64,000 nucleotides of DNA from Chryseobacterium populi (GTDB lineage: Bacteria > Bacteroidota > Bacteroidia > Flavobacteriales > Weeksellaceae), in the NCBI RefSeq assembly GCF_000282115.1, contig NZ_AKJY01000030.1, forward strand, positions 1-64,000, written 5' to 3'. Positions 18,528 to 26,032 of the stretch are shown here, in pieces; the stretch's first letter is position 1; every line of letters starts with the position of its first letter. Below the pieces are notes generated by a model, which searched no databases, was not told the origin of the DNA, and saw only the letters and a list, made by a program, of their open reading frames with translations. A program made the translations under genes and the position numbers.

Positions 18528-19184
18528 ATGAAGAAGATCTTATCAGCATTCTTATTGCTGGCTTATGCCCTGTTTTTTTCACAGGAAAACAAACCGATGT
18601 TCTGGCAGGACATTCAAAATTTCAAAAAAATTGATCAGGAAACCCCACCTCCAAAAGATGCCATCCTTTTAATCGGGAGCTCTTCTTTTACCAAATGGAC
18701 GGATGTTGCTGCCTATTTCCCTGATAAAACCATCATCAACAGAGGTTTTGGAGGCTCAAGATTAATCGACCTTAATTATTATGCCGAAGATTTACTGAAT
18801 CCTTATCAACCGAAGCAGATTATTATCTACTGCGGTGATAATGACTTCGCTGATAATCACCAGCTAAAAGCGAAAGCAGTTGTGGAAAGATATAAAACCC
18901 TTTACAGAAAAATCCGGGAAAAATTTCCTGATATAGAAGTTGATTATATTTCTATCAAATATTCGCCGAGCAGAGAGAAGCTATGGCCACAGATGAAGCA
19001 GACCAATAAAAAAATTGCTGCTTTTATGAAAAAAGAACCTAATACGGAATTCATAGATATTACCAAAGCCATGGAAGATGCTAACGGAAATATACGAAAA
19101 GACCTTTTTCTGGAAGATATGCTTCATACCAATGCTGAAGGCTATAAGGTCTGGACGAAAGTAATGAGGCCTTATATGAAATGA
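18528..19184 (+). CDS. GDSL/SGNH-type esterase, secreted
   Basis: The 218-residue protein has a signal peptide ending near F-F-S-Q (residue 19). The SGNH blocks are visible: block I G-S-S-S-F (nucleophile probably Ser52), block II with G-F-G-G-S, block III G-D-N-D-F with the conserved Asn, and block V D-M-L-H carrying the Asp/His pair. Such enzymes hydrolyse esters of lipids or acetylated sugars; the substrate is not evident. It follows a terminator and is followed by a bidirectional terminator, so it is a single-gene unit. Confidence 0.9.
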   Translation: MKKILSAFLLLAYALFFSQENKPMFWQDIQNFKKIDQETPPPKDAILLIGSSSFTKWTDVAAYFPDKTIINRGFGGSRLIDLNYYAEDLLNPYQPKQIIIYCGDNDFADNHQLKAKAVVERYKTLYRKIREKFPDIEVDYISIKYSPSREKLWPQMKQTNKKIAAFMKKEPNTEFIDITKAMEDANGNIRKDLFLEDMLHTNAEGYKVWTKVMRPYMK

Positions 19185-19189
19185 TGTCT

Positions 19190-19290
19190 GGTGGCTTCGA
19201 GAACCTCAGCCACCAGATAAAAAGACTCACTAGGTATGAAGTCTCTGTCACAGATATATGGAGCCTCTAAGTCACCAGGTAAACCACCAG
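19190..19290. repeat. Intergenic palindromic element (GGTGGCT/AGCCACC type)
   Basis: The words TCTGGTGGCT (19191-19200) and AGCCACCAGA (19209-19218) form a 10-bp inverted repeat directly after the esterase stop codon, and further CACCAG words follow at 19272-19290. No T-run follows, so it is better read as a repeat element than as a terminator. Confidence 0.6.
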
Positions 19291-19297
19291 GCCAGGC

Positions 19298-19340
19298 AAT
19301 AATAAAAAACTTCATCTCAGAGATGAAGTTTTTTATTATT
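19298..19340. terminator. Bidirectional terminator, 21-bp palindrome
   Basis: Positions 19298-19318 pair with 19320-19340 without mismatch. A-rich and T-rich flanks allow function on both strands between the convergent esterase and helicase genes. Confidence 0.9.
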
Positions 19341-20688
19341 TCTTTCTTTTAGATTTTGAAATCGCTTTTTGTTGTGCCCTGTTGGCTCCAAACTTTTTAG
19401 GTGCCTTTCTTTTTGACGGGCCACCCCAGTTTTCTTTTTTATTTTTATCCTTTTTATCATGGAACGCTCCGCCACCTTCGTTCAGTTTTACCTGTGCCGG
19501 GTTTTTCATGACCACTTCATCTTTTTCGGAAGCTATTTTATTAGGATTTATTTTTACTTCTTCCGGGAAACCAATAAATTTCAGCTCTTTATCCATCAAC
19601 AGTTCAATGTCTAAGATCAGAGGCTCTTCTTTTTTCGTAACAAAAGTGATTGCTTTACCGTCTTTGTCTGCCCTACCCGTTCTACCGATCCTGTGAATAT
19701 ACTGTTCAGGAACATCAGGGGTTTCAAAATTGATAACATGGGTAATATCTGAAATATCCAGACCTCTTGCCATAACGTCTGTAGTGATCAATCCTCTGAT
19801 TTCCTCATTTTCAAAGCTTTTCATTGCTTTAAGCCTGTAATTCTGGGATTTATTAGAGTGGATTACATCAAACTGATCCGGGAAGAGCTCATCAATTTTT
19901 GTAAACAACAGATCTGCATGCTTTTTATTATTATTGAAGATGAGTACTTTGGACATGTCTGTCTCATTTTTCAATAAATGTTCAAGCAGGTTGATTTTAG
20001 TATTGAAGTTTTCAACTTTATAAGCGGTCTGTTCTATCTTTTCAAGTGGAGTTCCGGATTTGGCCAGTGAAATCTCTACGGGACTTGCAAAATATTCGTC
20101 CAGCATTTCATCTACCGCTTCTGTCATTGTTGCCGAGAAAAGAATGTTCTGTCTTTTCTCTTTCATCATTTCAAAAATATGGGTCAGCTGTGGCCTGAAA
20201 CCTAAATTAAGCATTTCATCAAATTCATCAATGATCAGCTTTTGGATTTCCTTCAGGGAGATTGCATTGTCAATTGCTAAATCCATCACCCTTCCCGGAG
20301 TTCCTATCAGGATATCACAACCGTCATTGAACAAAAGTTTCTGGGTATTGATATTTTTACCCCCATAAATTCCGATTACTCTTGCAGTAATATTTTCCGT
20401 TAATTTCTCTACAATTTCCGTTACCTGAACGACCAATTCTCTTGTCGGAACTAAAACGAGCACTGTAGGATTTCCGTTTTTGTTATATTTCCAGGTTTTA
20501 AGAACGGGTAAAAGGTACGCTAATGTTTTCCCGGTTCCTGTTTGTGCAATTCCCATCACATCTCTTCCGGAAAGTATAGGCTTTATACTTTTCTCCTGGA
20601 TAGGTGTGGGTTCGAACAATTCCAGATCCGCTAAAACATCAAGAATTTTAACCGGCAGTTCAAAATCTGCAAAGGTGAGTTTTTCCAT
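19336..20688 (-). CDS. DEAD/DEAH-box RNA helicase (RhlE-like)
   Basis: This ATP-dependent RNA helicase of 450 residues probably acts in ribosome assembly or RNA decay in the cytoplasm. The Q motif (P-T-P-I-Q at 27-31), Walker A A-Q-T-G-T-G-K-T (48-55), motif Ib P-T-R-E-L, P-G-R, motif III S-A-T (185-187) and motif VI H-R-I-G-R-T-G-R are all present. Motif II reads D-E-F-D (154-157) instead of D-E-A-D. The last 70 residues are Lys-rich and basic, as expected for an RNA-binding tail. A TATCTTTG box lies four bases before the ATG, giving a probably leaderless message. Confidence 0.94.
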   Translation of the reverse strand: MEKLTFADFELPVKILDVLADLELFEPTPIQEKSIKPILSGRDVMGIAQTGTGKTLAYLLPVLKTWKYNKNGNPTVLVLVPTRELVVQVTEIVEKLTENITARVIGIYGGKNINTQKLLFNDGCDILIGTPGRVMDLAIDNAISLKEIQKLIIDEFDEMLNLGFRPQLTHIFEMMKEKRQNILFSATMTEAVDEMLDEYFASPVEISLAKSGTPLEKIEQTAYKVENFNTKINLLEHLLKNETDMSKVLIFNNNKKHADLLFTKIDELFPDQFDVIHSNKSQNYRLKAMKSFENEEIRGLITTDVMARGLDISDITHVINFETPDVPEQYIHRIGRTGRADKDGKAITFVTKKEEPLILDIELLMDKELKFIGFPEEVKINPNKIASEKDEVVMKNPAQVKLNEGGGAFHDKKDKNKKENWGGPSKRKAPKKFGANRAQQKAISKSKRKK

Positions 20689-20692
20689 TTTG

Positions 20693-20700
20693 CAAAGATA
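20693..20700 (-). promoter_or_regulatory. -7 box for the DEAD-box helicase, leaderless arrangement
   Basis: TATCTTTG on the minus strand, then four bases and the helicase ATG. It sits in the 17-bp gap between the upstream gene's stop and the helicase. Confidence 0.65.
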
Positions 20701-20705
20701 GGTAT

Positions 20706-21209
20706 TTAATTAATCTTTACACTTTGGCTGATTATTTTAATGTCATCATCAAGCCATTTGCTGGTTGTAATGATTACGTTTCCTTTTTTTTCCGGATCCT
20801 TTTCAATTGGAAATTTTTCTTCTTCCCACTGAGAACAATGGGTAGAAATAGGTTCTATCAAAGGTTTCCACCCATTTTTCCCATAGGTATAGGCATAAAA
20901 CGGATGCCAGCAGCTTGTACACCAGTTTGGGTAAAACCCCAGATCATCTTTTCCGTCACCATTCAAATCTTTAAGATTGTATAAGCTTCCGTTATTGGCA
21001 GGTGCAATTGTAAATGATTTTATATTTTTATCACTGAAATAGATAGTTGTTTCGCACTTCCCGTCACATTCATCACTGCAATCGCTTACTTTGGAATAAG
21101 CATATTCTTTTGTTCCGTTCCCGTCGTAGTCTCCCAAAACCCCACTATTTTCCTGTGCAAAAATGAGAAAACTGCAGAATATTAAGACGGATGATATGAG
21201 TATTTTCAT
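20706..21209 (-). CDS. Secreted protein with EF-hand-like Asp/Gly repeats
   Basis: The 167-residue protein has a signal peptide ending near I-F-A-Q (residue 19). It carries two calcium-loop-like motifs, D-Y-D-G-N-G-T near residue 27 and D-L-N-G-D-G-K-D-D near 84, a pattern found in FG-GAP/dockerin-type repeats. Nine Cys residues, several in pairs (S-D-E-C-D-G-K-C, W-C-T-S-C-W), suggest disulfides or metal binding outside the cytoplasm. The exact function is unknown. It ends 17 bp before the helicase gene on the same strand. Confidence 0.75.
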   Translation of the reverse strand: MKILISSVLIFCSFLIFAQENSGVLGDYDGNGTKEYAYSKVSDCSDECDGKCETTIYFSDKNIKSFTIAPANNGSLYNLKDLNGDGKDDLGFYPNWCTSCWHPFYAYTYGKNGWKPLIEPISTHCSQWEEEKFPIEKDPEKKGNVIITTSKWLDDDIKIISQSVKIN

Positions 21210-21261
21210 ATGAGTTTTTTTTAATTAGCAATCGTAAAGACGCAAGTTGATTTTTTGTGCT

Positions 21262-21381
21262 GTTTTTAAGCTGCAAGAAAATCAAAGATTTTCCAATGTT
21301 CACGAATCTTCGTCATTCCGCAGAATCTATGTAATGAATAGATTAAATAACGAAACCGAGATTCCTGCGGAATGACAAAGA
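21262..21381. repeat. Dispersed intergenic repeat, modules B and A, copy 2
   Basis: Module B (21273-21293) and module A (21358-21381) are identical to sequences at 11273-11293 and 11074-11097. Here they flank an inverted repeat in which 21312-21328 pairs with 21359-21376 with one bulged base. The region fills the gap between the UbiB kinase gene and the next gene. Confidence 0.75.
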
Positions 21382-21417
21382 AACTGTTTATTTCTGGTGA
21401 TAATAAGCAATCAACTG

Positions 21418-23097
21418 TTATTTCCTGGTAATTCTTAATAAAAGTACTAAAACTAAAAGTATTGAAAAGATAAATCCTAAAACAGCCACCAAAGACATCT
21501 CTCCGATTCTCGGGCCGGCTTCTGAAACAAAAACAATTGCTGTTGCCACTATATTTGCCCCTAAAATCATGGCAAGAATTAAATTGACCACACTTGATTT
21601 AATAAGCTGATTGGTCTTTTCGATATTTTTAATTTCACTTGAAACAGTGAATTTATTTTCATCCAGTTTTTGTAAGACAGACCTGAGCTCTTTAGGAATT
21701 TCATCTACATTATCCGTGAAGCTCATCATACGGTCCATCCCGGTTTTTAAAATATTCTTCGGGCTTATTTTTTTGGTGAATATTTTTTTGGTGTACGGAT
21801 TAAGGCTTTTAACAATATCCAGATCCGGATTGATGGTACGACCAACCCCTTCTATCAGGCCAATTCCTTTAAATAAAAGATAAAAATAATCTGGCATATG
21901 CAGTCGGTTATCTTTTAAGACATCTTTCATTTTATTAATGATCTCCTGGGGATGAATATCTTTTAATGAGGAACTGTGAACAAAATTCAGAATATCTTCC
22001 ACATCGTTTTCAAATCTTCTTTCATCCGGAATTTCATAGCTTATCGCCATTTTCTTGAGTGATCTTACAATTTTATGCGCATTTTTAGCAACGAAGCTTA
22101 CAATCAGGCTTTCAAGAATTTCTTTATCGTTCGGCTGGATTTTCCCTACTGCCCCAAAATCAATAAATACCACCTTTCCGTTTTTTTTAACCAGAATATT
22201 CCCGGCATGCGGATCTGCATGAAAAAACCCGTAATCTAAAATCTGGGAAACAAACAAGCACAATCCTGCTTCCGAAACCTTCACAGGATCAATATCATTG
22301 GCTAAAAGTTCAGGTTTATCCGTCACTTTTATTCCGTCTATAAATTCCATACAAAGAACATTATTATTGGAAAATTCTTCGTAAATCTTCGGAACGTAGG
22401 TTTCTTTATTGTTTTTAAAATTCCGTGCAAACTGCAGGATATTATTTTTTTCATTGATCAAAGAAACCTCTTCAAGCAAAGATTTTTCAAAGGTGGAAAT
22501 CGCCTGTTTCAGGTTGAGTTTATCTCCTATTTCTGAATAGGAAGAAACCAGCTTTTCAAGATCTTTAATTAAAAGAAGATCATCTTCGATCACGGTTTGT
22601 ACATCCGCTTTTTTAATTTTTAAAATCACTTCATCTCCGTTCAGCAGAGTTGCTTTATACACCTGGGCTATCGAAGCTGTTGCCAGAGGCTTTTTCTGAA
22701 TTTCAATAAAATGGTCTTTAACAGAAATATTGAATTCATTTTCCAGAATTTCCTCTACATTCATATCCACCATATCTACTTTATCCTGAAGTTTCTGTAG
22801 CTCCTGAACCAATTCCGGTGGCAATAAATCTTCCCTGTTACTAAAAGTCTGTCCCAGTTTCACAAATGTTGGTCCCAGCTCTTCCAAAACCAGTCTGATC
22901 CGTTCATACACTGTTCCTTTTGAAATAATTTCATCAGAATTCCCCGCAATTTCTTCCTGCTTACCGCTATTCATTCTTGCCAGCATATCTTTAAAGCCAT
23001 ATTTACTCAATACGGAAATCAGCCTGGCAGATCTTTTCAGTTTTCTCTGTTGCTTGTCAAACATATTATAAAAATAAGTAGTTGCAATGTACTTCAA
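21418..23097 (-). CDS. ABC1/UbiB-type atypical kinase (AarF family)
   Basis: Proteins of this family support ubiquinone or menaquinone synthesis, probably as ATPases of the quinone-making complex on the inner membrane. The 559-residue protein has the family hallmark K-L-G-Q (80-83), the Ala-rich nucleotide loop A-T-A-S-I-A-Q-V, the catalytic H-A-D-P-H-A-G-N and the metal-binding I-D-F-G. Two hydrophobic segments close the C-terminus (about 505-527 and 533-555). The first Met is at 23097; Met12 at 23064 (M-F-D-K-Q) is an equally good start. It is a single-gene unit with a repeat element downstream. Confidence 0.92.
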   Translation of the reverse strand: MKYIATTYFYNMFDKQQRKLKRSARLISVLSKYGFKDMLARMNSGKQEEIAGNSDEIISKGTVYERIRLVLEELGPTFVKLGQTFSNREDLLPPELVQELQKLQDKVDMVDMNVEEILENEFNISVKDHFIEIQKKPLATASIAQVYKATLLNGDEVILKIKKADVQTVIEDDLLLIKDLEKLVSSYSEIGDKLNLKQAISTFEKSLLEEVSLINEKNNILQFARNFKNNKETYVPKIYEEFSNNNVLCMEFIDGIKVTDKPELLANDIDPVKVSEAGLCLFVSQILDYGFFHADPHAGNILVKKNGKVVFIDFGAVGKIQPNDKEILESLIVSFVAKNAHKIVRSLKKMAISYEIPDERRFENDVEDILNFVHSSSLKDIHPQEIINKMKDVLKDNRLHMPDYFYLLFKGIGLIEGVGRTINPDLDIVKSLNPYTKKIFTKKISPKNILKTGMDRMMSFTDNVDEIPKELRSVLQKLDENKFTVSSEIKNIEKTNQLIKSSVVNLILAMILGANIVATAIVFVSEAGPRIGEMSLVAVLGFIFSILLVLVLLLRITRK

Positions 23098-23244
23098 AAA
23101 TTATTCCTATCCTGTTTTATTGACGGAATAAAAAGTTCTTTTACTGATAATTAAAATAACCGTATAAAAACGGGTTACATGTAGTTTTCATTCGTAAGAT
23201 TTTTTTATCTTTATCTAATATTATCAACCAAAAAATATTATAAA

Positions 23245-23403
23245 ATGAAAAATTTACTTAAAAAACTTTCAAGAGAAGAATTAAAAAATGTTTCAGGTGG
23301 CGGAATAGTTCTTAACTGTTCAAACGAATGTTGCCCTACTGACGGAAGACCAAGATGTCCAAGGCTGATCTGCCCGGCTGTGGTTTGTCCGCAATATGCT
23401 TAA
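23245..23403 (+). CDS. Bacteriocin-like GG-leader peptide, Cys-rich core
   Basis: This 52-residue reading frame is preceded by a promoter-like TATCTTTA box (23206-23213) and followed by a clear terminator. The N-terminus K-N-L-L-K-K-L-S-R-E-E-L-K-N-V-S-G-G (2-19) is a double-glycine leader of the kind cleaved by C39-peptidase ABC exporters. The remaining 33 residues start G-I-V-L-N-C and contain six Cys (25, 29, 30, 38, 43, 48), several Pro and a C-terminal Q-Y-A. The family is annotated 'bacteriocin-like protein' in Chryseobacterium. No exporter, modifying enzyme or immunity gene is adjacent. Whether it is an antimicrobial, a signal or something else is unknown. Confidence 0.85.
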   Translation: MKNLLKKLSREELKNVSGGGIVLNCSNECCPTDGRPRCPRLICPAVVCPQYA

Positions 23404-23427
23404 TAGTTGCCTGCTATTTGACAAAAT

Positions 23428-23461
23428 AAAAAACAGAATGCACTTTTACATTCTGTTTTTT
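23428..23461. terminator. Bidirectional terminator between peptide and GNAT/nitrilase genes
   Basis: A 13-bp stem (23428-23440 with 23449-23461) has an A-run on the left and a T-run on the right. It serves the convergent genes on both sides. Confidence 0.9.
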
Positions 23462-23464
23462 TAT

Positions 23465-24967
23465 TTATTTAAGATAAGTTTCATACAGATCATTCCGCCT
23501 GTCTTTCAAAATCTGAACAGAACCGTTGTAGTGAAGATCTTTTAATAAGTTTAAATCCACATCCACAATTAAAGTCATTTCTGTGTTCGGGGTTGCTTCA
23601 CCTTTTACCGCATTGGACGGAAAAGCAAAATCAGATGGTGTAAAGACAGCAGCCTGACCAAACTGAATATCCATATTATTAACTCCAGGCAGGTTTCCCA
23701 CGCAACCGGCAATGGCTACATAGCATTCATTTTCTATAGCCCTTGCCGCTGCACAATGTCGTACTCTCATATAAGCGTTCTGGGTATCGGTAAGATAAGG
23801 CACAAACAGGATCTTCATCCCCTGGTCCGCTAAAATCCTCGGAAGCTCTGGAAACTCTACATCATAGCAAATTACCAGACCTATTTTCCCGCAATCGGTA
23901 TCAAATACTCTGATCTCACTTCCGCCTTTCATTCCGTAATATTTCCTTTCATTAGGGGTAATATGGATTTTCCGGTATTCATCGATCCGGCCATCACGAT
24001 GGAGCAGATAGCTTACGTTATACAGATCATTATTTTCAAAAACCGGCATACTTCCGGAAATGATATTGACATTGTAGCTGATCGCCAATTCTGAAATCCT
24101 GTTTTTGATCTGTTCTGAAAGTTTAGCCAGCTCAATCATACTATCCCTTTCCGAAAGCTTATTGAATGGTGCCAATAAAGGTGTATTGAAGAGTTCAGGG
24201 AACAGTACAAAATCTGATTTATAATCCCCCATTACGTTTACAAAAAACTCAACCTGTTCGTAGAAGGCATCAATATTTTTGAAATGCCTCATTTGCCATT
24301 GTACCAACCCCAAACGGATGATACTATCCTGCATTGTATTCGGTTTTTTGCTGTAATAAATATTGTTCCATTGGAGCAAAACGGCATTTTCCAACGATGA
24401 TTCGTCTTCAGGAAGGTACTTTTTAAGGATTTTTATCGGAAGGAAGTTATTGGAAAGCTGAAATGACAGTACGGGATCATAAATTTCCTTGTCTCTGACT
24501 CTGCGGATGTATTCTCTCGGGGAAAGCTCATCACTGTATTTATGATAATTCGGAATCCTGCCGCCGAGGATAATGGATTTGAGATTAAGAAGCTCACATA
24601 ATTCTTTTCTGGCATCATATAATCTTCTTCCCAGACGCAGTTCACGGAACTCGGGATCTACAAAGACCTCAATTCCGTAAAGGACATTTCCTGTTGAAAG
24701 ATGGGTATTGAAGGTATAATTTCCGGTAATATCCACATAGGTATGATCATCCCCGAAATCATCATAATTCACAATAATGGACAGGGCTACAGCAGCCAGT
24801 TTACCGTCTACCGTGATGCAGATCTGGCCTTTAGGGAATATTTTGGTAAGTTTTTCGATGCTTTTTTTAGACCAAATCGATTCTGACATTTGTGGGTACG
24901 CACGCTTCATTGTTACTACCAGTTCATCATAATCCTGAACCGTCAGGGGTCTCGTTTCTATTTGCAT
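23465..24967 (-). CDS. GNAT acetyltransferase / carbon-nitrogen hydrolase fusion
   Basis: The 500-residue protein joins two enzymes. Residues 1-165 are a GNAT N-acetyltransferase with the acetyl-CoA loop R-L-G-R-R-L at about 111-116. Residues 217-490 are a nitrilase-type C-N hydrolase with the catalytic triad Glu258 (F-P-E-L-F), Lys333 (R-K-I-H-I) and Cys367 (I-C-Y-D-V-E-F-P). The combination is a known bifunctional family in Bacteroidetes, probably acting on amino groups and amides of small metabolites. The substrate is unknown. It is transcribed alone, away from the unknown gene at 25057. Confidence 0.93.
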   Translation of the reverse strand: MQIETRPLTVQDYDELVVTMKRAYPQMSESIWSKKSIEKLTKIFPKGQICITVDGKLAAVALSIIVNYDDFGDDHTYVDITGNYTFNTHLSTGNVLYGIEVFVDPEFRELRLGRRLYDARKELCELLNLKSIILGGRIPNYHKYSDELSPREYIRRVRDKEIYDPVLSFQLSNNFLPIKILKKYLPEDESSLENAVLLQWNNIYYSKKPNTMQDSIIRLGLVQWQMRHFKNIDAFYEQVEFFVNVMGDYKSDFVLFPELFNTPLLAPFNKLSERDSMIELAKLSEQIKNRISELAISYNVNIISGSMPVFENNDLYNVSYLLHRDGRIDEYRKIHITPNERKYYGMKGGSEIRVFDTDCGKIGLVICYDVEFPELPRILADQGMKILFVPYLTDTQNAYMRVRHCAAARAIENECYVAIAGCVGNLPGVNNMDIQFGQAAVFTPSDFAFPSNAVKGEATPNTEMTLIVDVDLNLLKDLHYNGSVQILKDRRNDLYETYLK

Positions 24968-25056
24968 GTGATGTAATTTTACTTAAATTTAGGGAAAAAA
25001 TTTAACTTAAATTCCCCAAGGAAAGTACTTTCCGTAATCTTTTAATAAATTTAATA

Positions 25057-25443
25057 ATGGATATCACCGAAAGCATACAAAAGGCAGTCACTTCAAATAC
25101 CAATTGGAAACACAATGATTTCGAACCGGTAGTAAACGCTTTATCAATTGATTATCAGGTTGACATTGAAATATATGCGGAAAAATTTGCTACTTTAAGT
25201 TCGGAGAAAAAAGTGATAGGATATATTTATTTAAATTATCCCATTATCTTCCTGGAAAGCAAATATTCATCGCAAATCCACTCTATTTTGAACAACTTTA
25301 GTCATATACAGTATATTATCGTCAACACATTATATGATCAGTGCTTATCAATAGATGAGGATATTTATACTACTTATTTTGATTATATGGGAAATCCGGA
25401 AGCCTTTTCTGCTGAAGATTTTTATTTCTATAATGTAAGATAA
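25057..25443 (+). CDS. Hypothetical protein, 128 residues
   Basis: I do not recognise this acidic, cytosolic-looking protein (no signal peptide, no membrane segment, no Cys pair apart from a single Cys near residue 87). It is rich in Ile, Tyr and Asp, which is common in small immunity-type proteins, but no family motif is visible. It lies 35 bp upstream of another unknown gene in the same direction, so the two may be cotranscribed, and it is divergent from the GNAT/nitrilase gene. No further function can be supported. Confidence 0.7.
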   Translation: MDITESIQKAVTSNTNWKHNDFEPVVNALSIDYQVDIEIYAEKFATLSSEKKVIGYIYLNYPIIFLESKYSSQIHSILNNFSHIQYIIVNTLYDQCLSIDEDIYTTYFDYMGNPEAFSAEDFYFYNVR

Positions 25444-25478
25444 AAATACCCACTTATAAAGAGAAGAACTGTAAATTC

Positions 25479-25961
25479 ATGGCCATTATTATACAAAATC
25501 AATCTGAATGCCCCATCTGCCATACTATTTTGTATGATCACCAGAATATTGTTATGTTTCCGGCATTCATATCAAATACAAAAGATCCGCTATATCTTTT
25601 TAATGATGCGGGAATTCATTATTCCTGTCTTAAAAAGCATTCTTCCGGCAATAAAGCTTTAGGTTTTATGGAAAAAGTAATGTTTAAGATAAAACCTGAA
25701 AACAGGATCTGCGATATCAGTAAGAATTTGATAGATCTACCCGAAAACTATTTATTTATCAACTTATTAACTTCTGATGAAAAAGAGAAATTATATTCCT
25801 TCAACATCATGAATATTGATATCCGAAATATTTCAATGTGGCCGGACAGGCAAGATTTTATTGGTACGGCTGAACAGTTTTTAGTGGATGAGAAATGGGA
25901 ATTTATGAGTTCATTTAATTATCTGGAGTATGTTTTGGAAAAAATAAAATCCTGCCCATAA
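25479..25961 (+). CDS. Hypothetical protein with N-terminal C-P-I-C zinc motif
   Basis: This 160-residue protein has a C-x-x-C pair at residues 11-14 (E-C-P-I-C-H), a further H-Y-S-C at about 45-48 and R-I-C near 74, a spacing that fits a zinc ribbon or treble-clef fold. There is no signal peptide. It follows the 25057 gene by 35 bp. Both lack recognisable relatives. The stop codon is followed at once by a long hairpin (25963-26003). A role in nucleic-acid or protein binding is possible but not shown. Confidence 0.7.
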   Translation: MAIIIQNQSECPICHTILYDHQNIVMFPAFISNTKDPLYLFNDAGIHYSCLKKHSSGNKALGFMEKVMFKIKPENRICDISKNLIDLPENYLFINLLTSDEKEKLYSFNIMNIDIRNISMWPDRQDFIGTAEQFLVDEKWEFMSSFNYLEYVLEKIKSCP

Positions 25962-25962
25962 C

Positions 25963-26003
25963 GGACTGCCCCTAAAAAGGGTCTAACTTTTTGGGGGCAG
26001 TCC
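25963..26003. repeat. Long palindrome, terminator or joined insertion-sequence ends
   Basis: GGACTGCCCC (25963-25972) pairs with GGGGCAGTCC (25994-26003), and inside lie A5G and CTTTTTG words. The end words resemble terminal repeats of insertion elements in this phylum. It lies between two convergent genes and could also end transcription, although there is no direct T-run. Confidence 0.6.
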
Positions 26004-26032
26004 AGATTAATATTTTTAAATTTCAGTGAAAA

